Positions 47,276 to 59,666 of a stretch of DNA of 64,000 nucleotides are shown here, piece by piece. The notes under the pieces are model-generated. The model saw only the letters and a program-made list of their open reading frames with translations. It was not told the origin of the DNA and searched no databases. Position 1 is the stretch's first letter. Every line of letters begins with the position of its first letter. The DNA lies in the NCBI GenBank assembly GCA_026874595.1, contig CM049313.1, forward strand, positions 13,327,508 through 13,391,507, given 5' to 3'. The stretch is from Sipunculus nudus. Lineage: Eukaryota; Annelida; Sipuncula; Golfingiida; Sipunculidae. The translations under genes were made by a program, and so were the position numbers.

Positions 47276-48070
47276 CTTTTCTTGTGGCTTGTCAAGGTGT
47301 AGGAGTTTCAAGCCGTGAGAATGGAAGTTGCCTTTCTGTTAGCATTCTTCAAAATGTAACACAGTACAAACCACACTCTGACACTGTCATGGACGCTCCC
47401 TGCAGGCTGTTAGACTGTCCAGTGGGTCAGCCCCCGCTGTTTTGTGTCTGGGAATACGCAGACATCAAGTCACATGTCACCACAACTGAGTACGGCCCAG
47501 GTAACATGACCACGAGCGCTGCTCATGTGACCGGTAAGGAGGTGCGGCCGGAGATCCGGCCGTTCTGTGGAATAATTCAACCAAACAAAAAAAAGATATC
47601 TCGATCACACCATGACATCATGTCATACATTATTATTTATAAGTGGTACATGACTTTCGATTAGAAATCGATATTTGTTGGGTTTAAAGGGACAGGGGAA
47701 TGAAGTCACGAGTTATTTCATCACGTTTGGCGTTGTTGACATAAGGATCATTCCGTAAAAATAGTTTCCAGGCTGCTCCAGACATGGGCGCCATCTAACG
47801 TGCGAGGCCAACCCTAACGTATGACGGGTGTTCATAGGCTACCGAGTTCAAGCTATCCGGACGTTGCGCCATCCTGAGGTAACATATCCGGACCCAGTTG
47901 GTTAACACAATATCCACCAGAGGTCGCTACCGCTATGATTACCAACAGGATGCGCAGACAGTGCCCATACACTTATGTGTGGTCTAACTGCACCAGGGAC
48001 TGTGTCCTGATGTGACTGGATGATGGAAGTATGACGTCACATGAAGTATTCATAAACGCCGACGTTAATA
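47276..48070 (-). promoter_or_regulatory. Candidate promoter / first exon region (CpG-richer)
   Basis: This stretch is clearly richer in GC and CpG than its surroundings. On the minus strand there is a donor AAAAG|GTAACT at 47276/47275, so a non-coding first exon (about 47600-47276) is possible. E-boxes of the MiT/TFE type occur at 47469-47480 (GTCACATGTCAC) and 47521-47532 (GCTCATGTGACC), and a CRE (TGACGTCA, 48032-48039) overlaps GTCACATGA (48036-48044). It could serve MFSD12 across a long first intron, another gene to the right, or both. No transcript evidence is available. Confidence 0.3.
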
Positions 48071-48119
48071 AAAAGAAAAAAAAAAAAATTTCAATAATAA
48101 ATTAATTAAAGAGTGTTTT

Positions 48120-51100
48120 CCGTGATATATTGCGCTGGCCAAGTGGAGGGTTTGTAACCTCTTATCTCAGAGTCTGTGACAACAAGCCATGCATGTCAAG
48201 CCCCTTTGAATGGTTTAGATAATCTATAACAATTATTTGCAGAGGTTTCTCATTGGGTTCAAGGACCAAAACCGGGTTTTGTAGCTATACGTCTATATTC
48301 CTATATGGTGAAGGCCAAATTTAATGAAGGGTTTAAGTATCTCTTAACCCAGAGCCTGTGACAGCAAGACTTGGAGCGGTATGAGTTTTCTCTGCGTTGG
48401 TGTCTGACAGGGACCAAGGGCCCAAACCACGGTTCAAAGTGGGGCTATACCACAATCTTAATTCATTATATTGGCCAACCTGAGGCAAACGGGAATTCAA
48501 AATGGGGCTATGCCTTTATATTAAATCATTATTTTGGCCAAAATGAGGGTTTTTATCTCTAATCACAAAGTCTGTGACAACAAGCCATGCATACCCACCA
48601 TCTAAAAAAAAATAACCGGTGTCTGACCGGGTTCAGGGGCCCAAACGACGGTTCCAAGTGTGGCTATACCTTTCTCTCAATTCAGCAACATGGTGATATC
48701 TCTAATCTTAGAGAATGTCACAATTACAGATGCATGTCACCTAACAGGGCGGGGATCGAACTATTCAGAACCAAATTTGCAATGTGCCCTGACCGGGATC
48801 AGGGGCCCAAATCAGGGTTCGAAATGGGGCTGTACCTCTATCATAATTCATTCTATTGGCCAACCTGAGGGTGTTTATCTCCAACCTCTGAGTCTGTGAC
48901 AGTTAGAGATGCATGTTACCTGGCTTGGCGGGACTCTAACTGTCTGCAACCAAAATTGCAATGGCCTCTGACCGGGATAAGGGACCCAAAAAAGGGTTAG
49001 AAATGGGGCTATACTTCTATTTAAACTCATTTTGTTGTCCAACCTGAGGGCGTTTATCTCTAATCTCGGAGTCTTTGACGGTTAAAAATGCATATGTCAC
49101 CTGACTGGACGGGGCTCTAACTGTCTGCGAGCAAATTTGCAATGGGCTCTGACCGAGTTCAGGGGCCCAAATCAGGGTTCGAAATGGGGCTATACCTCTA
49201 TCTAAACTCATTTTGTTGGCCAACCTCAGGGTGTCTATCTCTAGTATCAGAGTCTGTAACAGTCAGCGATGCATGTAACCTGACTGGGCTCGATTCCTCT
49301 GTCTGTTAGCAAATTTGTAATGAGCCCTGGCAGGTTTCAGGTGCCCAAATCGGGGTTAGAAATGGAGTTACATCTCTATCTTAACTCATTATATTGGCCT
49401 ACCTGAGGATGTTTATCTCTAATCTCAGAGTCTGTGACAGTTAGAGATGCATGTCGCCTGACTGGGCTCGGTTTCATCTGACTGTTTTGAATTTGCAATG
49501 GGGCCTGACCGCCATCAGGGGTCCAAATCAGGGTTCGAAATGGGGCTATTCTTCTATCTAAACTCCTTTTGTTGTCCAACCATGAGGTTGCTTATCTCTA
49601 ATCTCAGAGTCTGTGACATTTAAAGGTGCATGTCGTCTGACTGAGGGTGGTTCCAGCTGTCTACAAGCAAATTTTTACTGGGCCCTCACCGGGTTCAAGG
49701 GCCCAAATCAGGGTTCAAAATGTGGCTATACCTCTATCTAAACTCATTTTGTTGGCCAACCTGAGGCTGCTTATCCCTAATCTCAGAATCTGTGACAGTT
49801 AAAGGTGAATGTCGTCTGACTGAGAGCGGTTCCAGCTGTCTACAAGCACATTTTTACTGGGCCCTCACTGGGTTGAAGGGCCCAAAACAGGTTCAAAGTG
49901 TGGCTATACCTCTATCTTAACTCATTATATTGGCCAACCCGAGGGTGTTTATCTCCTATCTCAGAGTCTGTGACAGTTAGAGATGGATGTAACCTGACTG
50001 GGAGAGGTTCCAGCTGTCTACAAGCAAATTTGCACTGGGCCTTGACCGGGTTTAGGGGCCCAAATCAGGGTTAGAAATGGGGTAAAACCTCTATCCTAAC
50101 TCATTAAATTGGCCAACCCGTGGGTGTTTATCTCTCATCTCAGAGTCTGTGACAGTTAGAGATGGATGTTACTTGGATGGGCTGGGATCTAACTATCTGC
50201 AAGCAAAATTGCAATTTGCCCTGACCGGGTTCAGGGGCCAAAATCAGGGTACGAAATGGGGTTATACTCCTATCTAAACTCATTTTGTTGGCCAACATGA
50301 GGGTGTCTATCTCTTATCCCAGAGTCTGTGACAGTTAGAGATGTATGCCACCTGACTGGGCGGGGCTCTAACTGTGCTCAAGCAAATTTGCAATGGGCTC
50401 CGACCGGGTTGAAGGGCACGAATCAGGGCTCAAAATGCGGCTATACCTGTATCTCAACTCTTTATATTGGCCTACCTGAGGATGTTTATCTCTAATCTCA
50501 GAGTCTGTGACAGTAAGTGATGCATGTCGCCTGACTGGGCTCGGTTTCATCTGACTGTTTGGAAATTTGCAATGGGCCCTGACCGGGTTCAGGGGTCCAA
50601 ATCAGGGTTTGAAATGGGGCTGTTCTGCTATGTCAACTCATTTTGTTGGCCAACCCGAGGGTGCTTATCTCTAATCTCTGAGTCTGTGACAGTTAAAGGT
50701 GCATGTCGTCTGACTGAGAGTGGTTCCAGCTGTCTACAAGCATATTTTTACTGGGCCCTCACTGGGTTCAAGGGCCCAAATCAGCGTTCAAAATGTGGCT
50801 ACCTCTATCTTAACTCATTATATTGGCCTACCTGAGGATGTTTATCTCTAATCCCAGAGTCTGAGACAGTTAGAGATGCATGTCGCCTGACTGGGAGAGG
50901 TTCCACCTGTCTACAAGCAAATTTGCACTGTGCGGGGCTCTAACTGCCCTAAAGCAAATTTGCAATGGGCTCTGACCGGGTTGAAGGGCCCGAATCAGGG
51001 CTCAAAATGCGGCTATACCTCTATCTCAAATCCTTATATTTGCCTACCTGAAGATATTTAACTCTAATCTCAGAGTCTGTGACAGTTAGAGATGCATGTC

Positions 51101-51235
51101 GCCTGACTGGGCTCGGTTTCATCTGACTGTTTGGAAATTTGCAATGGGCCCTGACCGGGTTCAGAGGTCCAAATCAGGGTTCGAAATTGGGCTATTTTTC
51201 TATCTAAACTCATTTTGTTGGCCAACCTGAGGGTG

Positions 51236-51236
<1 letters not shown>
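48120..51236 (+). repeat. ~178-bp satellite array 1, forward, ~17 monomers
   Basis: Monomers share 'cagagtctgtgacagttaga', 'gatgcatgtc.cctgactggg', 'caagcaaatttgcaatgggc', 'ctgaccgggttcaggggccc' and 'aggtgtttatctctaatct'-like phrases. The outermost units (48160-48600) are diverged and carry the variant 'acaacaagccatgcat' in place of 'acagttagagatgcat'. Small open frames within are by-products of the monomer. Confidence 0.9.

Positions 51237-51316
<80 letters not shown>
51237..51316. repeat. (AT)n microsatellite, ~80 bp
   Basis: Pure AT dinucleotide tract that truncates the last monomer of array 1. Confidence 0.95.
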
Positions 51317-51319
<3 letters not shown>

Positions 51320-52056
51320 ACGAAAGCAACGAGTTGTTCATCTCTGTTGAATTACTGGCCGGGGCGCTGAAATTTCCTGATACGGTACAGATTTATTGGA
51401 AATATTTAGAACGGAAATCGACAGTGTTTAATGTAAATACGGGAATGGATGATCCCTTCACTTGATCGTGCTGCTGTCCTAGGCTGACATATGACCTTTT
51501 TTTTATAATTCTGGGTTTTTTTATGTTATTTTGCAGGTTAAATATCCTTTTGTTAACCAATATGTATGGGCTTGAGAAACACTGACATAATTTCGCGGCA
51601 TCAAACTCATCAAGCGGGGTGATAAAATAATGAGAAATTCTCAATCCTTGTTTTCTAAGGGAGATGCCTAAAAATTCCAAGGGGGGGGGGGGGGCTTATT
51701 ACGTTATTACGATCCATGGTGTTGTAAACTTCAAGCAGTGTTTGATCATTGCACCTACGAAAGTAGAACTGAAGGAATGAAAGTGTAATTATAGGTCGGC
51801 TTAAATATGTCAATCTGCTTTTGTCCACTCTGACCATTTTTCATACAAGCCGAATTCTGTGGCCATGGTGATGACAGTTAAATTTCTGTAATTTATTAAT
51901 AATTAGAATTATAGACTGATTACATTTCTGAATTTACTATGAAATATTATATGTCTAAAACTGGTTTATAATTAACTTATTTATCCCTGAAATATATATT
52001 TAATAACTTATTTTTAAATGTTATACTTCATTGTAAATTCTTTGAAAGGTGTCACA

Positions 52057-52111
<55 letters not shown>

Positions 52112-53880
52112 ATATATATATATAAAAGTTGTCCAAACTTTGATTACCCTCCAATTTCTACGAGTTGTCCTCCACCCTTGAAGAAAAAAAATTGACGTCA
52201 CTGATAATACTCAAATAGTCTTTCTAAATTAGTTACATCAGGCTGTTGAGACTGTCAGATGCCAGAATGTGTCCTCTTTACCAGGGTCTAGTTTGGAAAT
52301 ACAGTGTCCCCTAACTGATGGACATTCAGATCTATGAAATGTATTGACTGTCCATATACTAACTATGCTTTAGCACAATAGACTTTTATAAGGACCTGCT
52401 TGAAACGAATAACACGATTGATAGTTTTCACTGACAACTTGAGTATAGAGTTCCTCCTTTGAGGAGTTGTTTACAAGACCCCTGTACCCTCTACATCATT
52501 CACAATTTGACCCCTGTCACCATAAGGTGAGAGGCAAGTGTCTCAGCTAAGGGTTTTATCTGCACTGACTGAAATAAAGCAACGTGTGTGATAGCTGCTG
52601 TGAAGTTTTAAAATGCTTTTACTGAATGAACACAAAGAACACCTGTATGGAAAACTCCTGTTTAACTGTTCAATATATTTTAGATAATTTTATGTTGTGC
52701 AATTAGTTAACAGTGATTTCTTTAAAAATACTGCAAATATGAATGAAGTGCAAGACTGATGTATTGATTATTTTTTTAAAGACGGACCAGATCAACAAAA
52801 CCATGATGGTTGGAAGCACTTCATTTGAACAAGTATGCACTGATTACCGTCAGGACGTTAACGTTATCACATAATTTGTATTCATATCCAGGGTAAGACA
52901 TGATTGCATATTATTGTATTTTGAAATGCATTCTGTCGAAGCGTGCAGACTAGGATTTAGCATATAGTATTCTTTACATTATATTGTCATCAACAGTGAT
53001 GAATGACTAAGTTCAGTCTGGAGTATTATTTTTCCACGGACTTCCGGTTTTTTTTGTTTCGGTTATGCCAATTAACCATTCTGACTATAATTAAAGATTT
53101 TATAATAATAACTAATATCAAAATATTTTATTAGCTGTTTGAAACATAATGTCATTATTGAGTGTTTTTATTATAGTAAACTATTGAATTTTACAGATTT
53201 CCAATAATAAAAGTGTGTTATCACTATTACATTTTTTGAATGTTTATTATTGAAGGAAGACAAAACATTAATAAACCTTACATTTTGTCATAATAATACT
53301 TTAATATTAACCAATCAACGCCACCCGTCTCCCCCCTCCCGCCCCCCCCCCCCCCCCCCACCCAAAAAAAAAACTTTTAAAAAGGGGGTGGCACAGACGG
53401 CCAAAGACGTTTTACAATTAATCTAACTCTGGATATACTGGTATCAGCCATCAAGCAGACATAAATCCACGAGCATTTTCTATAGGTGTTGGAAACGTAT
53501 GCGATATTAGTTTTCAGTGTGCCAGTAAGAAGTACTTTTATCCCACCCCCACATAATGTGTGTAGCCTGGTTCTTGATAAATGTGCATACTTTAACAAAC
53601 CTGATCCCTCCCAGTCATCAAACACCTAAGATCATAGATAACTTAATCATCACTTGACAAGACGGGCCAGCCGCCAGTGTGTAACTGTTATTCTAAACAC
53701 ATATACCCTTACTGGGAGAGGGTCAAAATGGTTACATACCAGAGCTGAATATCAATTTGTAACAATGTCACTGAACCTCCAGCAGCACTGACCTCCCCCA
53801 TTATATGTTATGAATCAGTGTCTAGTGTCATGGACCAAACTAACTGTTTAAGATGGACGATTAAGACCATTCCGAACCCT
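51317..53880. other. Spacer between the mirrored arrays, no gene recognised
   Basis: Mostly AT-rich. A poly-G run lies near 51681 and a poly-C run near 53343. A TA/TG microsatellite occupies 52064-52124. No family signature in any frame. Confidence 0.5.
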
Positions 53881-56800
53881 TACTGGCCCCTGAACCCGGT
53901 CAGTGCCCATAGCAAATTTGCTAAGTGACAGAAGGAACCAAGCCTAGTCAAGTGACATGCATCTCTAACTGTCACAGATTCTGATGCTAGAGATAGACAC
54001 CCTCCGGCTTGTCAACAAAATGATTTAAGATAGAGGTATAGCCCCATTTCGAACCCTGATTTTTTTCCCCTAAACCCGATCAGAGCCAATTGCTAATTTT
54101 CTTGTAGACAGCTAGAACCGAGCCCAGTCAGGTGACATGCATCTTTATCTGTCACAGACTCTGAGTTTAGAGATAAATACCCTCAGGTTGGCCAATTTAA
54201 TCAGTTAAGATAGAGGTATAGCCACATTTCGGACCCTGATTTGGGCACCTGAGCCGGGTCAGGGACTATTGCAAATTTGCTTGCAGACAGTTGAAGGCCA
54301 GCCCAGTCAGGTGACATGCATCTCTAACTGTCACAGACTCTGAGTTTAGAGATAAATACCCTCAGGTTGGAAAATTTAATCAGTTAAGATAGAGGTATAG
54401 CCACATTTCGGACCCTGATTTGGTCACCTGAGCCCGGTCAGCGCCCATTGCAAATTTGATTGCAGACAGTTGAAGGCCCGCCCAGTCAGGCATCATGCAT
54501 CTATAAGTGTCACAGACTCTGTGATTAGAGATAAACACCCTCAGGTTGGGCAATTTAATCATTTAAAGGGGCTATAGCCACATTACGGAACTTAATTTGG
54601 GCACTTGTGCCCGATCAGGGCCCATTGCAAATTTGCTTGCAGACAGTTAAAGGCCCGCCCAGTCAGGTGACATGCATCTCTAACTGTCACAGACTCTGAG
54701 TTTAGAGATAAATACCCTCAGGTTGGAAAATTTTATCAGTTAAGAATGAGATATAGCCACATTTCGGACCCCGATTTGGGCACCTGAGCCCGGTCAGGGC
54801 CCATTGCAAATTTGCTTGCAGACAGTTGAAGGCCCGCCTAGTCAGTTGACATCCATCTATATCAGTCACAGACTCTGTGTTTAGAGATAAATACCCTCAG
54901 GTTGGCCAATTTAATCAGTTAAGATAGAGGTATAGCCACATTTCGGACCCTGATTTGGGCACCTGAGCCTGGTCAGGGACTATTGCAAATTTGCTTGCAG
55001 ACAGTTGAAGGCGAGTCCAGTCAGGTGACATGCATCTCTAACTGTCACAGACTCTGAGTTTAGAGATAAATACCCTCAGGTTGGAAAATTTTATCAGTTA
55101 AGATAGAGGATTAGCCACATTTCGGACTCTGATTTGGGCACCTGAGCCCAGTCAGGGCCCATTGCAACTTTGCTTGCAGACAGTTTAAGGCCCGCCCAGT
55201 CAGGCAACATGCATCTCATGCTGTCTCAGACTCTGAGTTTAGAGATAAATACCCTCAGGTTGGAAAATTTTATCAGTTAAGAATGAGATATAGCCACATT
55301 TCGGACCCTTATTTGGGCACCTGAGCCCGGTCAGGGCCCATTGCAAATTTGCTTGCAGACAGTTGAAGGCCCGCCTAGTCAGTTGACATCCATCTATATC
55401 TGTCACAGACTCTGTGTTTAGAGATAAATACCCTCAGGTTGGCCAATTTAATCAGTTAAGATAGAGGTATAGCCACATTTCGGACCCTGATTTGGGCACC
55501 TGAGCCGGGTCAGGGACTATTGCAAATTTGCTTGCAGACAGTTGAAGGCCAGCCCAGTTAGGTGACATGCATCTCTAACTGTCACAGACTCTGAGTTTAG
55601 AGATAAATACCCTCAGGTTGGAAAATTTTATCAGTTAAGATAGAGGATTAGCCACATTTCGGACTCTGATTTGGGCACCTGAGCCCAGTCAGGGCCCATT
55701 GCAACTTTGCTTGCAGACAGTTGAAGGCCCGCCCAGTCAGGCAACATGCATCTCATGCTGTCACAGACTCTGAGTTTAGAGATAAATACCCTCAGGTTGG
55801 AAAATTTTATCAGTTAAGAATGAGAAATAGCCACATTTCGGACCCTGATTTGGGCACCTAAGCCCGGTCAGGGAGATTTGCAAATTTGCTTGCAGACAGT
55901 TGAAGGCCAGCCTAGTCAGTTGACATCCATGTCTAACTGTCACAGACTCTGTGTTTAGAGATAAATACCCTCAGGTTGGCCAATTTAATCAGTTAAGATA
56001 GAGGTATAGCCACATTTCGGACCCTGATTTGGGCACCTGAGCCGGGTCAGGGACTATTGCAAATTTGCTTGCAGACAGTTGAAGGCCAGCCCAGTCAGGT
56101 GACATGCATCTCTAACTGTCACAGACTCTGAGTTTAGAGATAAACACCCTCAGGTTGGCCAATTTAATCATTTAAAGGGGTATAGCCACATTACGGAACC
56201 TAATTTGGGCACCTGTGCCCGGTCAGGGCCCATTGCATCTTTGCTTGCAGACAGTTGAAGGCCCGCCCAGTCAGGTGACATGCATCTCTAACTGTCACTG
56301 ACTCTGTGATTAGAGATAAATACCCTCAGGTAGGAAAATTTTATCAGTTAAGATAGAGGTATAGCCACATTTCGGACCCTGATTTGGGCACCTGAGCCCG
56401 GTCAGGGAGAATTGCAAATTTGCTTGCAGATAGTTGAAGGCCCGCCCAGTCAGGTGACATGCATCTAAAACTGTCCAGACTCTGTGATTAGAGATAAACA
56501 CCCTCAGGTTGGCCAATTTAATCAGTTAAAAGTGGGTATAGCCACATTTCGGACCCTGATTTGGGCACCTGAGCCCGGTCAGGGCCCATTGCAAATTTGC
56601 TTGCAGACAGTTGAAGGCCCGCCTAGTCAGTTGACATCCATCTATATCTGTCACAGACTCTGTGTTTAGAGATAAACACCCTCGATGGCCAATTTAATCA
56701 GTTAAGATAGAGGTATAGCCACATTTCGAACCCTGATTTGGGCACCTGAGCCCGGTCAGAGCCCATTGCAACTTTGCTTGCAGACAGTTGAAGGCCAGCC

Positions 56801-59490
56801 CAGTCAGGGACATGCATCTCTAACTGTCACAGACTCTGAGTTTAGAGATAAATACCCTCAGGTTGGAAAATTTTATCAGTTAAGATAGAGGTAAAGCCAC
56901 ATTTCGGACCCTGAATTGGGCACCTGAGCCCGGTCAGGGCCCATAGCAAATTTACTTGCAGACAGTTGAAGGCCCGCCGAGTCAGGTGACATGCATCTAA
57001 TACTGTCACAGACTCTGAGATTAGAGATAAACACCCTTAGATTGGCCAACTTAATGAGTAAAGATATAGGCATAACCCCATTTCGAACCCTGATTTGGGC
57101 CCCTGAACCCAGTCAGAGCCCCTTGTAAATTTGTTTGCAGACAGTTGAAACCCCGCCTTGTCAGGTGACATGCATCTCATACGGTCACATACTCTGAGAT
57201 TATGGATTAACACCCTATGGTTGGCAAATTTTATGAGTTAAGATAGAGGTATAACCACATTTTGAACCCTGATTTGGGCCCTTGAACCCGGTCAGGGCCC
57301 ATTGCAAATTTGCTTGCAGGTAGTTGGGATCCAGCCTAGTCACGAGAAATATATATCTAACTGTCACAGACTTCGAGATTTCAGAAAAACACCCTAAGGT
57401 TGGCAAATATAATGAATTAAACAAGAGGTATAACCAAATTTCGGACCCTGATTTGGGCCCCTGAGCCCGGTCAGGGCCCATTGGAAATTTGCTTGCAGAC
57501 AGTTGAAGGCCCGCCTAGTCAGTTGACATCCATCTCTAACTGTCACAGACTCTGAGTTTAGAGATAAATACCCTCAGGTTGGAAAATTTGATCAGTTAAG
57601 ATAGAGGTATAGCCACATTTCGGACCCTGATTTGGGCACCTGAGCCCGGTCAGGGCCCATTGCAAATTTGCTTGCAGACAGTTGAAGGCCCGCCCAGTCA
57701 GGCATCATGCATCTATAAGTGTCACAGACTCTGTGATTAGAGATAAACACCCTCAGGTTGGCCAATTTAATCATTTAAAGGGGGTATAGCCACAATACGG
57801 AACCTAATTTGGGCACGTTAGCCCGGTCAGGGCCAATTGCATCTTTGCTTGCAGACAGTTGAAGGCCCGCCCAGTCAGGTGACATGCATCTCTAACTGTC
57901 ACAGACTCTGTGATTAGAGATAAATACCCTCAGGTTGGAAAATTTTATCAGTTAAAAGGGGTATAGCCACATTTCGGACCCTGATTTGGGCCCCTGAGCC
58001 CTGTCAGGGCCCATTGCAACTTTGCTTGCAGACAGTTGAAGGCCCGCCCAGTCAGGTGACATGCATCTCTAACTGTCACAGACTCTGTGATTAGAGATAA
58101 ACACCCTCAGGTTGGTCAATTTAATCAGTTAAGATAGAGTATTAGCCACATTTCGGACCCTGATTTGGGCCCCTGAGCCCGGTCAGGGAGAATTGCAAAT
58201 TTGCTTGCTGACAGTTGAAGGCCCGCCCAGTCAGGTGACATGCATCTCTTACTGTCAGAGACTCTGTTATTAGAGATAAACACCCTCAGGTTGGCCAATT
58301 TAATCAGTTAAAAGTGGGTATAGCCACATTTCGGACCCTGATTTGGGCACCTGAGCCCGGTCAGGGCCCATTGCAAATTTGCTTGCAGACAGTTGAAGGC
58401 CCGCCTAGTCAGTTGACATCCATCTATATCTGTCACAGACTCTGTGTTTAGAGATAAATACCCTCAGGTTGGAAAATTTTATCAGTTAAGATAGAGGTAT
58501 AGCCACATTTCGAACCCTGATTTGGGCACCTGAGCCGGGTCAGGGACTATTGCAAATTTGCCTGCAGACAGTTGAAGGCGAGCCCAGTCAGGTGACATGC
58601 ATCTCTAACTGTCACAGACTCTGAGTTTAGAGATAAATACCCTCAGGTTGGAAAATTTTATCAGTTAAGATAGAGGTATAGCCACATTTCGGACCCTGAT
58701 TTGGGCACCTGAGCCCGGTCAGGGCCCATTGCAAATTTGCTTGCAGACAGTTGAAGGCCCGCCTAGTCAGGCATCATGTATCTATAAGTGTAAGAGACTC
58801 TGTGATTAGAGATAAATACCCTCAGGTTGGCCAATGTAATCAGTTAAGAGGTGATTTAGCCCAATTTCGGACCCTGTTATGGGCCCCTTAGCCCGGCCAG
58901 GGCCCATTGCGAATTTGCTTGCAGACAGTTGAAGGCCCCCCCCCCCCCAGTCAGGCAACATGCAACTATAACTGTCACATACTCTCTGATTAGAAATAAA
59001 TACCCTCAGGTTGGCCAATATGTAATCAGTTAAAAGGGGATTTAGCTCAATTTCGGACCCTGTTATAGGCCCCTGAGCCCGGTCAGGGCCCATTGCAAAT
59101 TTGCTTGCAGACAGTTGAAACCCAGGCAAGTGCAGTCGGGTGATTAAGGAATCTCTTAATTTATTGATCCTGGACTTGAGATTAAAGATAAAAACTCTGA
59201 AGATGACTTACATAATAAATTAAGATATAGGTATAACCGTATATATAGCCCCATTTTGAACCCCGTTTTGGGCCGGGTGCCTTTACCCCGTGAGAAACCT
59301 ATGCAAAAAATGTTCATAGAAAACTTAATTTTCTCCAAGTGATATGCATGGCTTGCTGTAACAGACTCTGATATAAGAGATACAAATCCTCCTCCACACG
59401 GGCAACACATTGTTTGAATACAGACGCGGAGGTAAAGTTCCATTTTGAACCCTGGTTTGAGTGCTTGAACCCGGTAAGAGACCCATTTAA
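53881..59490 (-). repeat. ~178-bp satellite array 2, reverse orientation, ~30 monomers
   Basis: The reverse complement of the array 1 monomer ('cagactctgagtttagagat', 'gcccattgcaaatttgcttg', 'gacagttgaaggcccgccca'), with spacing of 177-180 bp (for example 54333, 54513, 54690). It contains higher-order similarity: blocks with 'ttgacatccatctatatc' recur every few monomers. The right edge (59150-59490) is diverged and, read on the minus strand, has the same 'cagcaagccatgcat' variant found at the outer edge of array 1. Confidence 0.9.
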
Positions 59491-59567
59491 ATTATATTTA
59501 TAATTCATATATCTTCATTATTTGTTTATGAATTTATTACAAATGAAATACTGATGTCACGGCTGTC

Positions 59568-59643
59568 TCCGGATAGCTTGAGTCCTGATGACCTTCCGGT
59601 GACCTCCGGATGAAATTCTCTCCGGATAGCCTTCGTCCGGATA
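59568..59643. repeat. Cluster of four TCCGGAT motifs
   Basis: TCCGGATA at 59568, 59621 and 59636, and TCCGGATG at 59605; two share TCCGGATAGCTTGAG. Inverse copies (TATCCGGA at 47854 and 47885) lie outside the other satellite array. Function unknown. Confidence 0.6.
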
Positions 59644-59666
59644 GCTTGAGCATGGTTCATAGGCTA

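Noticed and set aside
47158-47664. 168-codon plus-strand frame as a gene
   Set aside because: No family signature, no supported splice structure, and its start lies in AT-rich DNA; the region fits a promoter or leader exon better.
48371-59443. Many short frames with repeated peptides in the satellite arrays
   Set aside because: They recur with the ~178-bp monomer in both arrays and are interrupted at random, so they are by-products of the repeat.
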